Assembly: GCA_023653245.1 (NCBI GenBank)
Contig: JAMNXK010000209.1
Coordinates: 1-5,196 of the forward strand
Direction: 5' to 3'
Source: Tagaea sp.
Lineage (GTDB): Bacteria; Pseudomonadota; Alphaproteobacteria; CACIAM-22H2
Length of the DNA: 5,196 nt
Below are positions 1 to 5,196 of the stretch, piece by piece. The notes beneath the pieces are model-generated. The model ran no database searches, was not told where the DNA came from, and was given only the letters and a program-made list of their open reading frames with translations. Position numbers and translations under genes: made by a program. Position 1 is the first letter of the stretch. Each line of letters starts with the position of its first letter.

Positions 1-160
1 GCAGCTTGGGTGCCGCTTGCTCGTGCAGATAGGCCTCGACGGCACCGGGGCCGAAGAAGGTCTCGCCCAGGCCGACGATGCCCTCGTCGGTGCGCAAACG
101 CACCCACAGAAGGTTGGCGAACTCGGCCAGACGCAAGGTTTCGAGGGCGACGATCTTCAT
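1..160 (-). CDS. Enolase-superfamily (mandelate racemase/muconate lactonizing type) enzyme, N-terminal part only
   Basis: Only the first 53 codons are present; the gene continues beyond base 1. The protein begins MKIVALETLRLAEF. Residues 17-33 read NLLWVRLRTDEGIVGLG, followed by ETFFGPG. This is the N-terminal capping-domain pattern of the mandelate racemase/muconate lactonizing branch (hydrophobic strand, TDEG, then GxGE). Known members abstract a proton alpha to a carboxylate on sugar acids or related compounds using Mg2+. The catalytic barrel, metal ligands and acid/base residues lie outside the window, so the exact reaction cannot be assigned. The ATG has a good ribosome site, GGGAGA, 5 nt upstream. 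It follows the solute-binding protein gene in the same direction, with a terminator-like hairpin between them. The TRAP and GntR neighbours suggest catabolism of the imported acid, possibly as a dehydratase. Family call is firm; substrate is inference. Confidence 0.85.
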   Translation of the reverse strand, partial: MKIVALETLRLAEFANLLWVRLRTDEGIVGLGETFFGPGAVEAYLHEQAAPKL

Positions 161-171
161 GGCGGTCTCCC

Positions 172-208
172 AAAGAAAAACCCCGGGCGGAGACGTCCAC
201 CCGGGGTT
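172..208 (-). terminator. Intercistronic rho-independent terminator or attenuator after dctP
   Basis: On the minus strand, AACCCCGGG (208-200) pairs perfectly with CCCGGGGTT (187-179). After one A/C mismatch, three more pairs close a tetraloop. The stem is followed by T-rich sequence TTTCTTTG (178-171). It starts 13 nt after the dctP stop codon, and the T-run ends right at the Shine-Dalgarno site of the enolase-type gene. The structure fits an intrinsic terminator, or a leaky one that protects the dctP mRNA end and lowers expression of the downstream enzyme. Confidence 0.8.
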
Positions 209-221
209 CCGTAAGCGCGGC

Positions 222-1232
222 TCAGTTCGTGCCGCGGATCCGGGCGAGGGCGGCGACCATGCGGTCGACGGTGTCCTTGCCGATCGTGGCCGCACTGCGC
301 TCGTAGACGGGCTTGACCGCGTCGCGCATGCGCGCGAGCTCGGCCGGCGCCGGCTCGTTCACCTGCATGCCGTTGCGCCGCAGATTGGCGAGCGAGGTGT
401 CGTTGAGCGCGCGCGAGACCTTGCGCTGCTCGTCGCGGCCTTCGATGGCGCACGCCGTCAGGGTCTGCTGTTCTTGCGCCGACAGACGGTCCCAGAGCTG
501 CTTGGAGTAGAGCACCAGGAACGGCGTGTAGGCGTGGCGCGTGACCGACAAGAAGCGCTGGACCTCGTGGAACTTCGAGGTGTCGATGGTCACGAAGGGA
601 TTTTCCTGCCCGTCGATCGCGCGGGTTTCGAGGGCGGGGAAGACCTCCTGGAAGGCCATCGGGATCGCGTTGGTGCCGACGGTGCGGAACGTGTCGAGGA
701 AGATGTTGTTCTGCATCACGCGCACGCGCAGGCCCTGGAAATCCTCCAGCCGCGCCACGGGGCGGCGGGAGTTCGTCAGGTTCCGGAACCCGTTCTCCCA
801 ATAGGCGAGGTTCACGAGGCCCACGCCCGGAAGCTTGTCGGCGATGTACTTGCCGAAATCGCCGTCGAGGATCGCGTCGGCTTCGCGCTCGTTGGCGAAC
901 AGGAAGGGCAGGTCGAACACGCCCAGATCGGCCAGGATGCCCACGAGCGGCGAGGAGGAAGTGATCACCATCTCCTGCGTGCCCGAGCGCAGCGCCTGCG
1001 TGGCCTGCAGATCGCCGCCGAGCGCGCCGCCCCAGAAGCCCTGCAGGCGCATCCGGTTGCCCGAGCGCTCGGCCGCGCACGCGGCCATCTTGGCCACGCC
1101 GTTGCCGACGGGATGCTCCTGGTTCACGCCGTTGGAGATGCGGATGGTGCGGTTTTCGAACTGGGCGTTCGCGCTGCCCGCGAAGCCCAGAGCGGCGACC
1201 GCCGCGAAAGTCAAAGTCTTGAGGATACGCAT
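222..1232 (-). CDS. dctP: TRAP transporter periplasmic solute-binding protein (DctP family)
   Basis: This 336-residue protein captures the substrate in the periplasm and delivers it to the DctQM membrane complex. Residues 1-23 are a typical Sec signal peptide (MRILK, hydrophobic core, cleavage after SANA, mature start near Q24). Family signatures follow in order: a FWGGALGGD segment near 66-74, GxxEM-like GTQEM at 84-88, FDLPFLF at 106-112, and the binding-site block LRVRVMQN (168-175) through GTNAIPMAFQEVFPALETRAIDGQENP (186-212). R171 aligns with the conserved arginine that salt-bridges the substrate carboxylate in this family, so an organic or sugar acid is expected. The length is usual. 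The start is supported by AGGGAGA about 7 nt upstream and by the signal peptide it creates. The gene lies 44 nt after dctM with no terminator between them. The actual ligand cannot be read from the sequence. The mature protein keeps two cysteines (C52, C261), whose pairing is unknown. Confidence 0.95.
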   Translation of the reverse strand: MRILKTLTFAAVAALGFAGSANAQFENRTIRISNGVNQEHPVGNGVAKMAACAAERSGNRMRLQGFWGGALGGDLQATQALRSGTQEMVITSSSPLVGILADLGVFDLPFLFANEREADAILDGDFGKYIADKLPGVGLVNLAYWENGFRNLTNSRRPVARLEDFQGLRVRVMQNNIFLDTFRTVGTNAIPMAFQEVFPALETRAIDGQENPFVTIDTSKFHEVQRFLSVTRHAYTPFLVLYSKQLWDRLSAQEQQTLTACAIEGRDEQRKVSRALNDTSLANLRRNGMQVNEPAPAELARMRDAVKPVYERSAATIGKDTVDRMVAALARIRGTN

Positions 1233-1276
1233 GTCGTTTTCTCCCTGTTTTCGGTTCGAGGCTTGTTGACGGAACT

Positions 1277-2572
1277 CTACCAGCGGAACGGCAGGCCCAG
1301 GAAGTACCGATAGGGCCAGATGACGAGTTGCGGAACCGCGATCAGCAGCAAAAGGCAGGCTGTCTGGGCGAGCAGGAACGGATTTACGCCCCTTATCACC
1401 TGGGACATGCTCACCCGCGCCACGCTGCTGACCACGTTGAGCACGATGCCCACCGGCGGGGTGATCAGGCCGATCGCGTTGTTCATGATGAACAGGACGC
1501 CGAAATAGATCGGATCGATTCCGGCCTGCTTGACGATCGGCATGAGCACCGGCGTGAGGATCAGCACCGTGGGCGTGAAGTCCAGCGCCGTGCCCACGAC
1601 CAGCACCAGGGCCATCATGACGAGCATCAGGATCTTGGGATCGTCGAGCAGCGGCTGGAGCACGCCCGCCAGCTCGCCCGGGATGTTCGCCTGGGTGATG
1701 AGCCAGGAGGAAATGCCCGCGGCCGCGACCAGGAACATCACGATCGCGGTCATCTTGGCGGCGGCGAGGAACACGCCGTAAAGCTGCGACGGCTTGAGTT
1801 CGCGGTAGACGAACATGCCCACGATCAGCGCGTAGACGGCCGACACGACGGCCGCTTCGGTCGGCGTCGCCCAGCCGAAGCGGATCGAGCCCAGCACGAA
1901 GATCGGCATGGCCAGCGCGAAGGCGCCGTCGCGCGCGGCCTGCAGGCGCTCGCGCCAGTCGCGGCGCGGGAAGGAGCCCATTTTCTCCTTCTTGGCCACG
2001 ATGTACCACGCCAGGACCAGGGACAACCCCATCAGAATGCCGGGCACGATGCCGGCGACGAACAGGCGCGGGATCGACACGTTGGCGGCCACGCCGAACA
2101 CGATGAAGCCGATCGACGGCGGGATCACGGGTGCGATGATGCCGCCCGCGGCGATGAGGCCGGCGGCGCGCGGCACGTCGTAGCCCGCTTGGCGCATCAT
2201 CGGAATCAGGATCGCGGCCAGCGCCGCCGTATCGGCCGCCGCCGAGCCCGACAGCGAGGCCATGATGACGGCCGCGACGATGGCGACGTAGCCCAGCCCG
2301 CCGTGGCGGTGGCCGACCAGCGCGAGCGCGAAATTCACGATGCGCTTGGACAGGCCGCCGGCGTTCATCAGCTCGCCCGCGAGCAGGAAGAACGGGATCG
2401 CGAGCAGGATGTAGTTGTCCGCGCCGTCGAGGATTTTCTGCGCCACGATCTGGGTGTCGTAGATGCCCTGCCAGGTCATCAGCGCGACCCCGGTGATCAC
2501 CAGGGAGAAGGCGACCGGCATGCCGATCGCCATCGAGCCCAACAAGGCGGCGAGGAAGATCGCGACGGTCAT
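1277..2572 (-). CDS. dctM: TRAP transporter large membrane subunit (DctM family)
   Basis: At 431 residues this is the normal length for the DctM permease, the sodium-gradient-driven elevator subunit that moves the substrate across the inner membrane. It is almost wholly hydrophobic, with about eleven or more membrane segments. Family landmarks are AIPFFLLAGELM (58-69), SGSAAADTAA (108-117), IAPVIPPSIG (146-155) in the first half, and the matching second-half pieces DFTPTVLILTPVLMPI (331-346) and NNAIGLITPPVG (364-375). The paired PPS/PPVG re-entrant motifs reflect the inverted-repeat fold of the ion transporter superfamily. The chosen ATG lies at the dctQ stop in a TGATG junction. A longer reading to 2740 would lie within dctQ and add 56 arginine-rich residues unlike the family. 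No clear Shine-Dalgarno site precedes this ATG, so translation probably depends on termination of dctQ. The stop is TAG. Confidence 0.95.
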   Translation of the reverse strand: MTVAIFLAALLGSMAIGMPVAFSLVITGVALMTWQGIYDTQIVAQKILDGADNYILLAIPFFLLAGELMNAGGLSKRIVNFALALVGHRHGGLGYVAIVAAVIMASLSGSAAADTAALAAILIPMMRQAGYDVPRAAGLIAAGGIIAPVIPPSIGFIVFGVAANVSIPRLFVAGIVPGILMGLSLVLAWYIVAKKEKMGSFPRRDWRERLQAARDGAFALAMPIFVLGSIRFGWATPTEAAVVSAVYALIVGMFVYRELKPSQLYGVFLAAAKMTAIVMFLVAAAGISSWLITQANIPGELAGVLQPLLDDPKILMLVMMALVLVVGTALDFTPTVLILTPVLMPIVKQAGIDPIYFGVLFIMNNAIGLITPPVGIVLNVVSSVARVSMSQVIRGVNPFLLAQTACLLLLIAVPQLVIWPYRYFLGLPFRW

Positions 2573-3138
2573 CAGTCGCGCGCGCGCTTGAGCAGCGCGG
2601 CCTCCGAATCGTCGGCGAATTGGCCCGCGAAGATCGCGAGCTCCGCCTCGGACACTTTGCCGAGCAGCGCGCGGACCAGGCGCGCCAGGGTCATCGCCCC
2701 GATCGCCACGCTGGTGAAGTAGCCGACGCCGAACACCCACAGCATCGAAATGCCGGTCACCGGCGCGAAATTGGTCGCGTTGATCCCGGCCTGGCGCTGC
2801 GTGCCCCAGAAGAAAATCGCGCAGCAGAACAAGATCAGCAGGTCGGAGGCGACCATGCAGACGAGCCTTCCCTTGGGCCCGAGCCGGCCGACCAGCGCGT
2901 CCACGCCCAGATGCGCGTTCTCGCGCGCCACCACCACCGCGCCGATGAAGGTGAGCCAGACGAAGAAGAAGCGGCTCATCTCCTCGGACACGTCGAGGCC
3001 CGAATTGACCGTCCAGCGCAGCAGCACGTTGCCGAAGACCATGACGACCATGCAGACGAGCAGCGCCACCATCAGCTTTTCGAGGAAGGCGAAGAACGCG
3101 TCCTCGATCGTCTTCCAGGTTCCGGTCGCGCCCGTCAT
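2572..3138 (-). CDS. dctQ: TRAP transporter small membrane subunit (DctQ family)
   Basis: This 188-residue four-helix inner-membrane protein pairs with DctM and helps dock the solute-binding protein. Predicted membrane segments are near residues 22-40, 56-72, 92-112 and 131-152. Family features are the VFGNVLLRW end of helix 1 (34-42), SEEMSRFFFVWLTFIGA (51-67), and ARENAHLGVD (71-80) in the first cytoplasmic loop. The C-terminal tail from about 158 is polar. The ATG overlaps the gntR stop by four bases (ATGA) and has a strong ribosome site, GGAGGAGGA, 6 nt upstream inside the end of gntR. That pairing fixes the start. The stop shares one base with the dctM start. Overlaps on both sides mean regulator, small and large subunits are transcribed and probably translated as one coupled unit. 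Confidence 0.93.
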   Translation of the reverse strand: MTGATGTWKTIEDAFFAFLEKLMVALLVCMVVMVFGNVLLRWTVNSGLDVSEEMSRFFFVWLTFIGAVVVARENAHLGVDALVGRLGPKGRLVCMVASDLLILFCCAIFFWGTQRQAGINATNFAPVTGISMLWVFGVGYFTSVAIGAMTLARLVRALLGKVSEAELAIFAGQFADDSEAALLKRARD

Positions 3139-3869
3139 TCGCCGTCCTCCTCCAAAAATCCGTCGGATTTCGCGCCGTCGAACATGTCCTCGCGCGCGTG
3201 GCCGATCAGCCGCGTCAGCGCCTTTTCGGCCGCGACCGGCTTGCGGGCGGCGATCGCGCGCAACACCGCTTCGTGCTGCGGCAGCGAGGCGCGCGCGCTT
3301 TCGCGGCTTTTGACCGAGTGGCGGAACGAAACCCCGAGCAGCGCGCCCAACAGGGGCGCGAAAGCCGAGACGAACTGATTGCCCGCGGCCAGCAGGATCG
3401 CTTGGTGGAACGCGAGATCGGCGGCGAGATAGCCGCCCTTGCCATCGACCGCGTCGACCATCGCCGTGTAGGCCTCCTCGATCTGGCCGATCGCGTCGTC
3501 GTCGGCGCGCTTGGCGGCGAGGCGCGCGGCCATCGGCTCGATCGCCAGGCGCAGCTCGACGACGTCCTCGAGGAATTTCGTGTCCACGCCCGCGGCCACG
3601 CGCCAGCCGATCACGTCCGAGTCGAACAGATTCCAATCCGGCATGGGACGCACGCGCATGCCCAGCCGCGGGCCGGTGACCACCAGCCCCTTGGCCGCGA
3701 GCGTCTTGACCGCTTCGCGCACCACGGTGCGGCTCACGCCCAATTCGGCGCCGATCTCGGGCTCGGTCGGCAGGACGGCGCCCGCCTTCAACCGGCCGCG
3801 CAGGATCTTGCGCGCGATATGGGCGACCGCATCCGCATGGATGCCGGTCGCGCGTTTCTCCCCATTCAT
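3135..3869 (-). CDS. GntR-family transcriptional regulator, FadR subfamily with FCD domain
   Basis: This 244-residue cytoplasmic DNA-binding protein probably represses the TRAP operon until a pathway acid binds. Residues about 12-75 form the winged helix-turn-helix, with the GntR pattern LPTEPEIGAELGVSRTVVREA (33-53) and LAAKGLV (57-63). The WNLFDSDVIGW stretch (79-89) resembles the linker region of sugar-acid FCD regulators such as the galactonate regulator DgoR. The C-terminal FCD domain carries D151 and H155 (DLAFH), H199 (QHE) and H224 (GHARED). These fit the Asp/three-His metal site that places the ligand in this subfamily. The start is the only possible one: an in-frame TGA lies 12 nt upstream and no other start codon intervenes. 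No Shine-Dalgarno sequence precedes it, which suggests a leaderless or very short-leader mRNA. It is the first gene of the operon and overlaps dctQ. The ligand is inferred only from its neighbours. Confidence 0.93.
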   Translation of the reverse strand: MNGEKRATGIHADAVAHIARKILRGRLKAGAVLPTEPEIGAELGVSRTVVREAVKTLAAKGLVVTGPRLGMRVRPMPDWNLFDSDVIGWRVAAGVDTKFLEDVVELRLAIEPMAARLAAKRADDDAIGQIEEAYTAMVDAVDGKGGYLAADLAFHQAILLAAGNQFVSAFAPLLGALLGVSFRHSVKSRESARASLPQHEAVLRAIAARKPVAAEKALTRLIGHAREDMFDGAKSDGFLEEDGE

Positions 3870-3905
3870 ATGATGATAGTATCAATGCATCGCGTGGCGT
3901 GTAAA
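3870..3905 (-). promoter_or_regulatory. Candidate promoter of the gntR-dctQMP operon
   Basis: In the 44-bp gap after tetR, the minus strand carries TTTACA (3905-3900, one mismatch to the -35 consensus). An 18-bp spacer then leads to TACTAT (3881-3876) as a -10 candidate; GATACT (3883-3878) with a 16-bp spacer is an alternative. Either would start transcription at or within a few bases of the gntR ATG, which agrees with the missing Shine-Dalgarno site. Assigned by eye; moderately sure. Confidence 0.5.
3874..3884. promoter_or_regulatory. Candidate GntR operator palindrome
   Basis: TGATAGTATCA is a perfect 5+1+5 palindrome centred on base 3879, about 10 bp before the gntR start codon. It overlaps the proposed -10 element. 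Size, odd-number symmetry and AT-rich character fit binding sites of the FadR subfamily, and its place would let GntR block its own operon. The arms are short, so chance remains possible. Confidence 0.5.
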
Positions 3906-3913
3906 GAACAATT

Positions 3914-4540
3914 TCACGTCCGCGTGCAGGCCGCCAGCGCCCCGGGCAGCCAGATCGCGACGTAGCGCCGGGTCAGCGCCGCGAGCTCGGCGTCGCCGAT
4001 CGGCGTGGCGTAGACGTGACGGCGGATGCGCGCGAAGACCAGCGAGGCGTGCAGCTGCATGACGATCTCGCGGTCGGCCTTGGCGGGGCGGCCGCGCGCG
4101 CCGGCCTCCGCGCGCAACGCCGCCAGGATCGGGAACACGACCAGGCGGTCGAGTGCCGGCGTATAGCGCGTGGCGAATCCCAGCCCGTCGAGATTGGCGC
4201 GCAGCCACAGCCGCAAGCGCTCGGGCCGCCCGCCGGCGAAATACGCGTCGTAGAACGCGACCAGCCGGTCCTCCAGACTCGCGTCGGATCGGGCGAGAGC
4301 CGCGCGCGGGTCGGTTTTGCGCCGCGCCGCGCCGAACTCGGCCTCGAACACCGCGTCGATCAGCGCCTCCTTCGAGGCGAAGTGCTTGTAGAGCGCGGCT
4401 TGCGTGAGGCCGAGGGCGGCGGCGAGCGCGCGCGTCGAGCCGCCGAAACCTTCGCGCGCGAACAGCTCGGACGCGGCCGCGACGATCTGGGCGCGGCGCT
4501 CGGCGGCGGGCAATCGGCGGGTGGGCGCGCGGGCGGGCAT
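3914..4540 (-). CDS. TetR-family transcriptional repressor
   Basis: This 208-residue regulator has a TetR N-terminal domain. RRAQIVAAASELFAREGFGG (15-34) forms the first helix region, and the helix-turn-helix STRALAAALGLTQAALYKHF (35-54) is followed by ASKEALIDAVF (55-65). The YKHFxSKEAL pattern is diagnostic. Residues from about 70 on form the helical ligand-binding and dimer domain, which is too variable to name the effector. The ATG is the first start after an in-frame TGA at 4555-4553. No Shine-Dalgarno site is visible before it, so translation may be leaderless or inefficient, as is common for repressors. It is divergent from the copper protein gene, with a shared 73-bp gap holding a strong inverted repeat. 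It probably represses itself and the copper protein/P460 pair. It ends 44 bp before gntR with no visible terminator, so some transcription may run into the TRAP operon. Confidence 0.92.
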   Translation of the reverse strand: MPARAPTRRLPAAERRAQIVAAASELFAREGFGGSTRALAAALGLTQAALYKHFASKEALIDAVFEAEFGAARRKTDPRAALARSDASLEDRLVAFYDAYFAGGRPERLRLWLRANLDGLGFATRYTPALDRLVVFPILAALRAEAGARGRPAKADREIVMQLHASLVFARIRRHVYATPIGDAELAALTRRYVAIWLPGALAACTRT

Positions 4541-4613
4541 CGGGCTAGGTTGTCACTTGACAACTTAACGCGCAAGCGCGACCGTCGTCGCCGTCGATGG
4601 GGAGGGACGCGCC
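4541..4613. other. Divergent tetR/cupredoxin intergenic region
   Basis: This 73-bp gap holds the 22-bp candidate operator, a second small inverted repeat CGCGC-AA-GCGCG (4569-4580), and the cupredoxin ribosome site (about 4599-4607). The small repeat could form a hairpin in the cupredoxin leader or be chance in GC-rich DNA. An out-of-frame ATG at 4597 is not a usable cupredoxin start. Confidence 0.6.
4546..4567. promoter_or_regulatory. Candidate TetR operator in the divergent gap
   Basis: The core GTTGTCA-CT-TGACAAC (4549-4564) has perfect 7-bp arms. After one mismatched pair, TA and TA extend the symmetry to 22 bp. Length and symmetry suit a TetR dimer. On the plus strand the right arm contains TTGACA (4557-4562), a consensus -35 hexamer reading toward the copper protein gene, so a bound repressor would cover it. 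No good -10 is seen at the expected spacing (4580-4585 reads GACCGT). The repeat ends 5 bp before the tetR start codon, so binding should also autoregulate tetR. Confidence 0.75.
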
Positions 4614-4943
4614 ATGATCCGACCGCTGCTCGCCGGTTTCGCCGCCGGGGCCGTGCTCTACGCCTGCGCCGCCGCACCGCCGCCGCCAAGGGTGCACGAG
4701 GTGCGCATGCTCGGCTCGAGCTATTCGCCCGCGCGGATCGACGCGCGCGTGGGCGACACGCTGCGCTTCGTCAACGACGACGACCAGACCCATGCGGTCT
4801 TCGTGCCCACGCGCGGGCACGCGACCGATCTGGGCAATCAGGCCGCGGGCCAGACGCGCGAGCTGCGCCTCGCCGCGTCGGGCCGGTTCGAAGTCGAGTG
4901 CGTGCCGCACGCCCACATGAAACTCCTCGTCACGGTCCGCTAG
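4614..4943 (+). CDS. Exported amicyanin-like cupredoxin (type 1 copper protein), possible lipoprotein
   Basis: This 109-residue small blue-copper-type electron carrier is predicted to act outside the cytoplasm. Residues 1-18 form a short hydrophobic export signal ending LYAC. That could be a lipobox with C18 lipidated, although Tyr at -2 is not the commonest residue; otherwise cleavage falls in the following alanines. A proline-rich linker (22-25) precedes the cupredoxin domain. Predicted copper ligands are H60 (in DDQTHAVF), C96, H99 and M102, in the C-x2-H-x2-M arrangement of CVPHAHM. Amicyanin has this spacing; pseudoazurin has a longer H-to-M gap. SYSPARIDARVGDTLRFVN (36-54) matches the first strands of the fold. 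The ATG has GGGGAGGGA about 6 nt upstream. It is first in a unit with the P460-family gene 11 bp downstream and is divergent from tetR. No methylamine dehydrogenase genes are visible, so the partner is not known; the P460-type protein is the obvious candidate. Confidence 0.85.
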   Translation: MIRPLLAGFAAGAVLYACAAAPPPPRVHEVRMLGSSYSPARIDARVGDTLRFVNDDDQTHAVFVPTRGHATDLGNQAAGQTRELRLAASGRFEVECVPHAHMKLLVTVR

Positions 4944-4954
4944 GGAGACGCGCC

Positions 4955-5196
4955 ATGCGCAAGATCCTTTTCGCCTTGCTGCTCGCCGCGAGTCCGGCGT
5001 TCGCGGGGCCCGAGAAAGTCGAGCTGCCCGCCGATTTCCGCGCGCGCTTCGTGATCTACAACGAAATCGAACGGCCCGACCGCAATCCGCTGCAGATCCG
5101 CCTGATGTACGCCAATCCCGAAGCGATCGCCGCCGCGCGGCAAGGCCAGCCCGTGCCGCGCGGCACGATCCTGGTCATGGAGGACCGCGCGGCCGA
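4955..5196 (+). CDS. Cytochrome P460-family protein, N-terminal part only
   Basis: The first 80 codons are present and the gene runs off the right end. The ATG follows GGGAGA and lies 11 bp after the cupredoxin stop. Residues 1-17 (MRKILFALLLAASPAFA) are a clear Sec signal with an AFA cleavage site, so the protein is periplasmic. The mature part matches the start of the P460 domain: ELPADFRARFVIYNEIER (23-40), LMYANPEAIAAARQGQPVP (50-68), and RGTILVMEDRA (69-79). Here the NPEA and G-T-x-L-V-x-E blocks are typical. Characterised members bind c-type haem through a C-terminal CxxCH and oxidise hydroxylamine or bind NO. That motif and the lysine cross-link residue would lie beyond the window, so haem binding and activity cannot be confirmed. 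The upstream copper protein is a plausible electron partner. Confidence 0.75.
   Translation, partial: MRKILFALLLAASPAFAGPEKVELPADFRARFVIYNEIERPDRNPLQIRLMYANPEAIAAARQGQPVPRGTILVMEDRAA

Noticed and set aside
78..1313. Plus-strand open frame of 411 codons opposite dctP
   Set aside because: Rich in Arg, Glu and His with no domain pattern. It is an antisense shadow caused by high-GC codon bias over a firmly identified binding protein gene.
1328..2722. Plus-strand open frame of 464 codons opposite dctM
   Set aside because: Low-complexity composition dominated by Asp, His, Arg and Gln, with no signal for translation. It mirrors dctM codon bias.
2573..2740. Longer start for dctM at 2740
   Set aside because: Would add 56 arginine-rich residues encoded entirely within dctQ. 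The ATG at 2572 gives a normal DctM N-terminus and a TGATG junction.
3198..3965. Plus-strand open frame of 255 codons opposite gntR
   Set aside because: Antisense to a well-supported FCD regulator and runs into the tetR end. No recognisable domain.
4569..4580. CGCGC-AA-GCGCG inverted repeat as a second operator or riboswitch element
   Set aside because: Only 5-bp arms of alternating CG in GC-rich DNA, with a loop too small for a stable hairpin. Likely chance.
4545..4916. Minus-strand 123-codon frame opposite the cupredoxin gene
   Set aside because: Covers the operator and the antisense of a gene with clear copper ligands and a strong ribosome site. No family resemblance.

Overview
High-GC bacterial DNA with tight gene packing, ATGA/TGATG gene overlaps and strong Shine-Dalgarno sites. 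Codon use and protein style suggest an alphaproteobacterium; this lineage call is inference from style, not from a marker gene. The window is an ordinary chromosomal segment with two transcription units reading outward from a regulator-rich middle. I see no mobile element, CRISPR array, tRNA or rRNA.

Left and centre (about 1-3905, minus strand): a tripartite ATP-independent periplasmic (TRAP) transporter operon. In transcription order it is an FCD-type GntR regulator, the small membrane subunit (DctQ), the large membrane subunit (DctM), the periplasmic solute-binding protein (DctP), and then the first 53 codons of an enolase-superfamily (mandelate racemase/muconate lactonizing type) enzyme that leaves the window at base 1. 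gntR and dctQ overlap by 4 nt, and dctQ and dctM share 1 nt. A 9-bp GC-rich hairpin followed by T-runs lies between dctP and the enolase-type gene, so that gene is probably reached only by read-through or from a promoter not recognisable here. The regulator class, transporter and enzyme together suggest uptake and catabolism of a sugar acid or similar hydroxycarboxylate. A promoter-like TTTACA/TACTAT pair and an 11-bp palindrome sit directly before the gntR start codon, which has no Shine-Dalgarno site and may be leaderless.

Right (about 3914-5196): a TetR-family repressor (minus strand) is divergent from a small amicyanin-like type 1 copper protein (plus strand). That gene is followed 11 bp later by the start of a cytochrome P460-family protein that runs off the end. 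A near-perfect 22-bp inverted repeat in the 73-bp divergent gap, 5 bp from the tetR start codon, is a strong candidate TetR operator controlling both directions. The copper protein and P460-type haem protein look like a small exported redox pair under TetR control. This is the least conventional part of the window.
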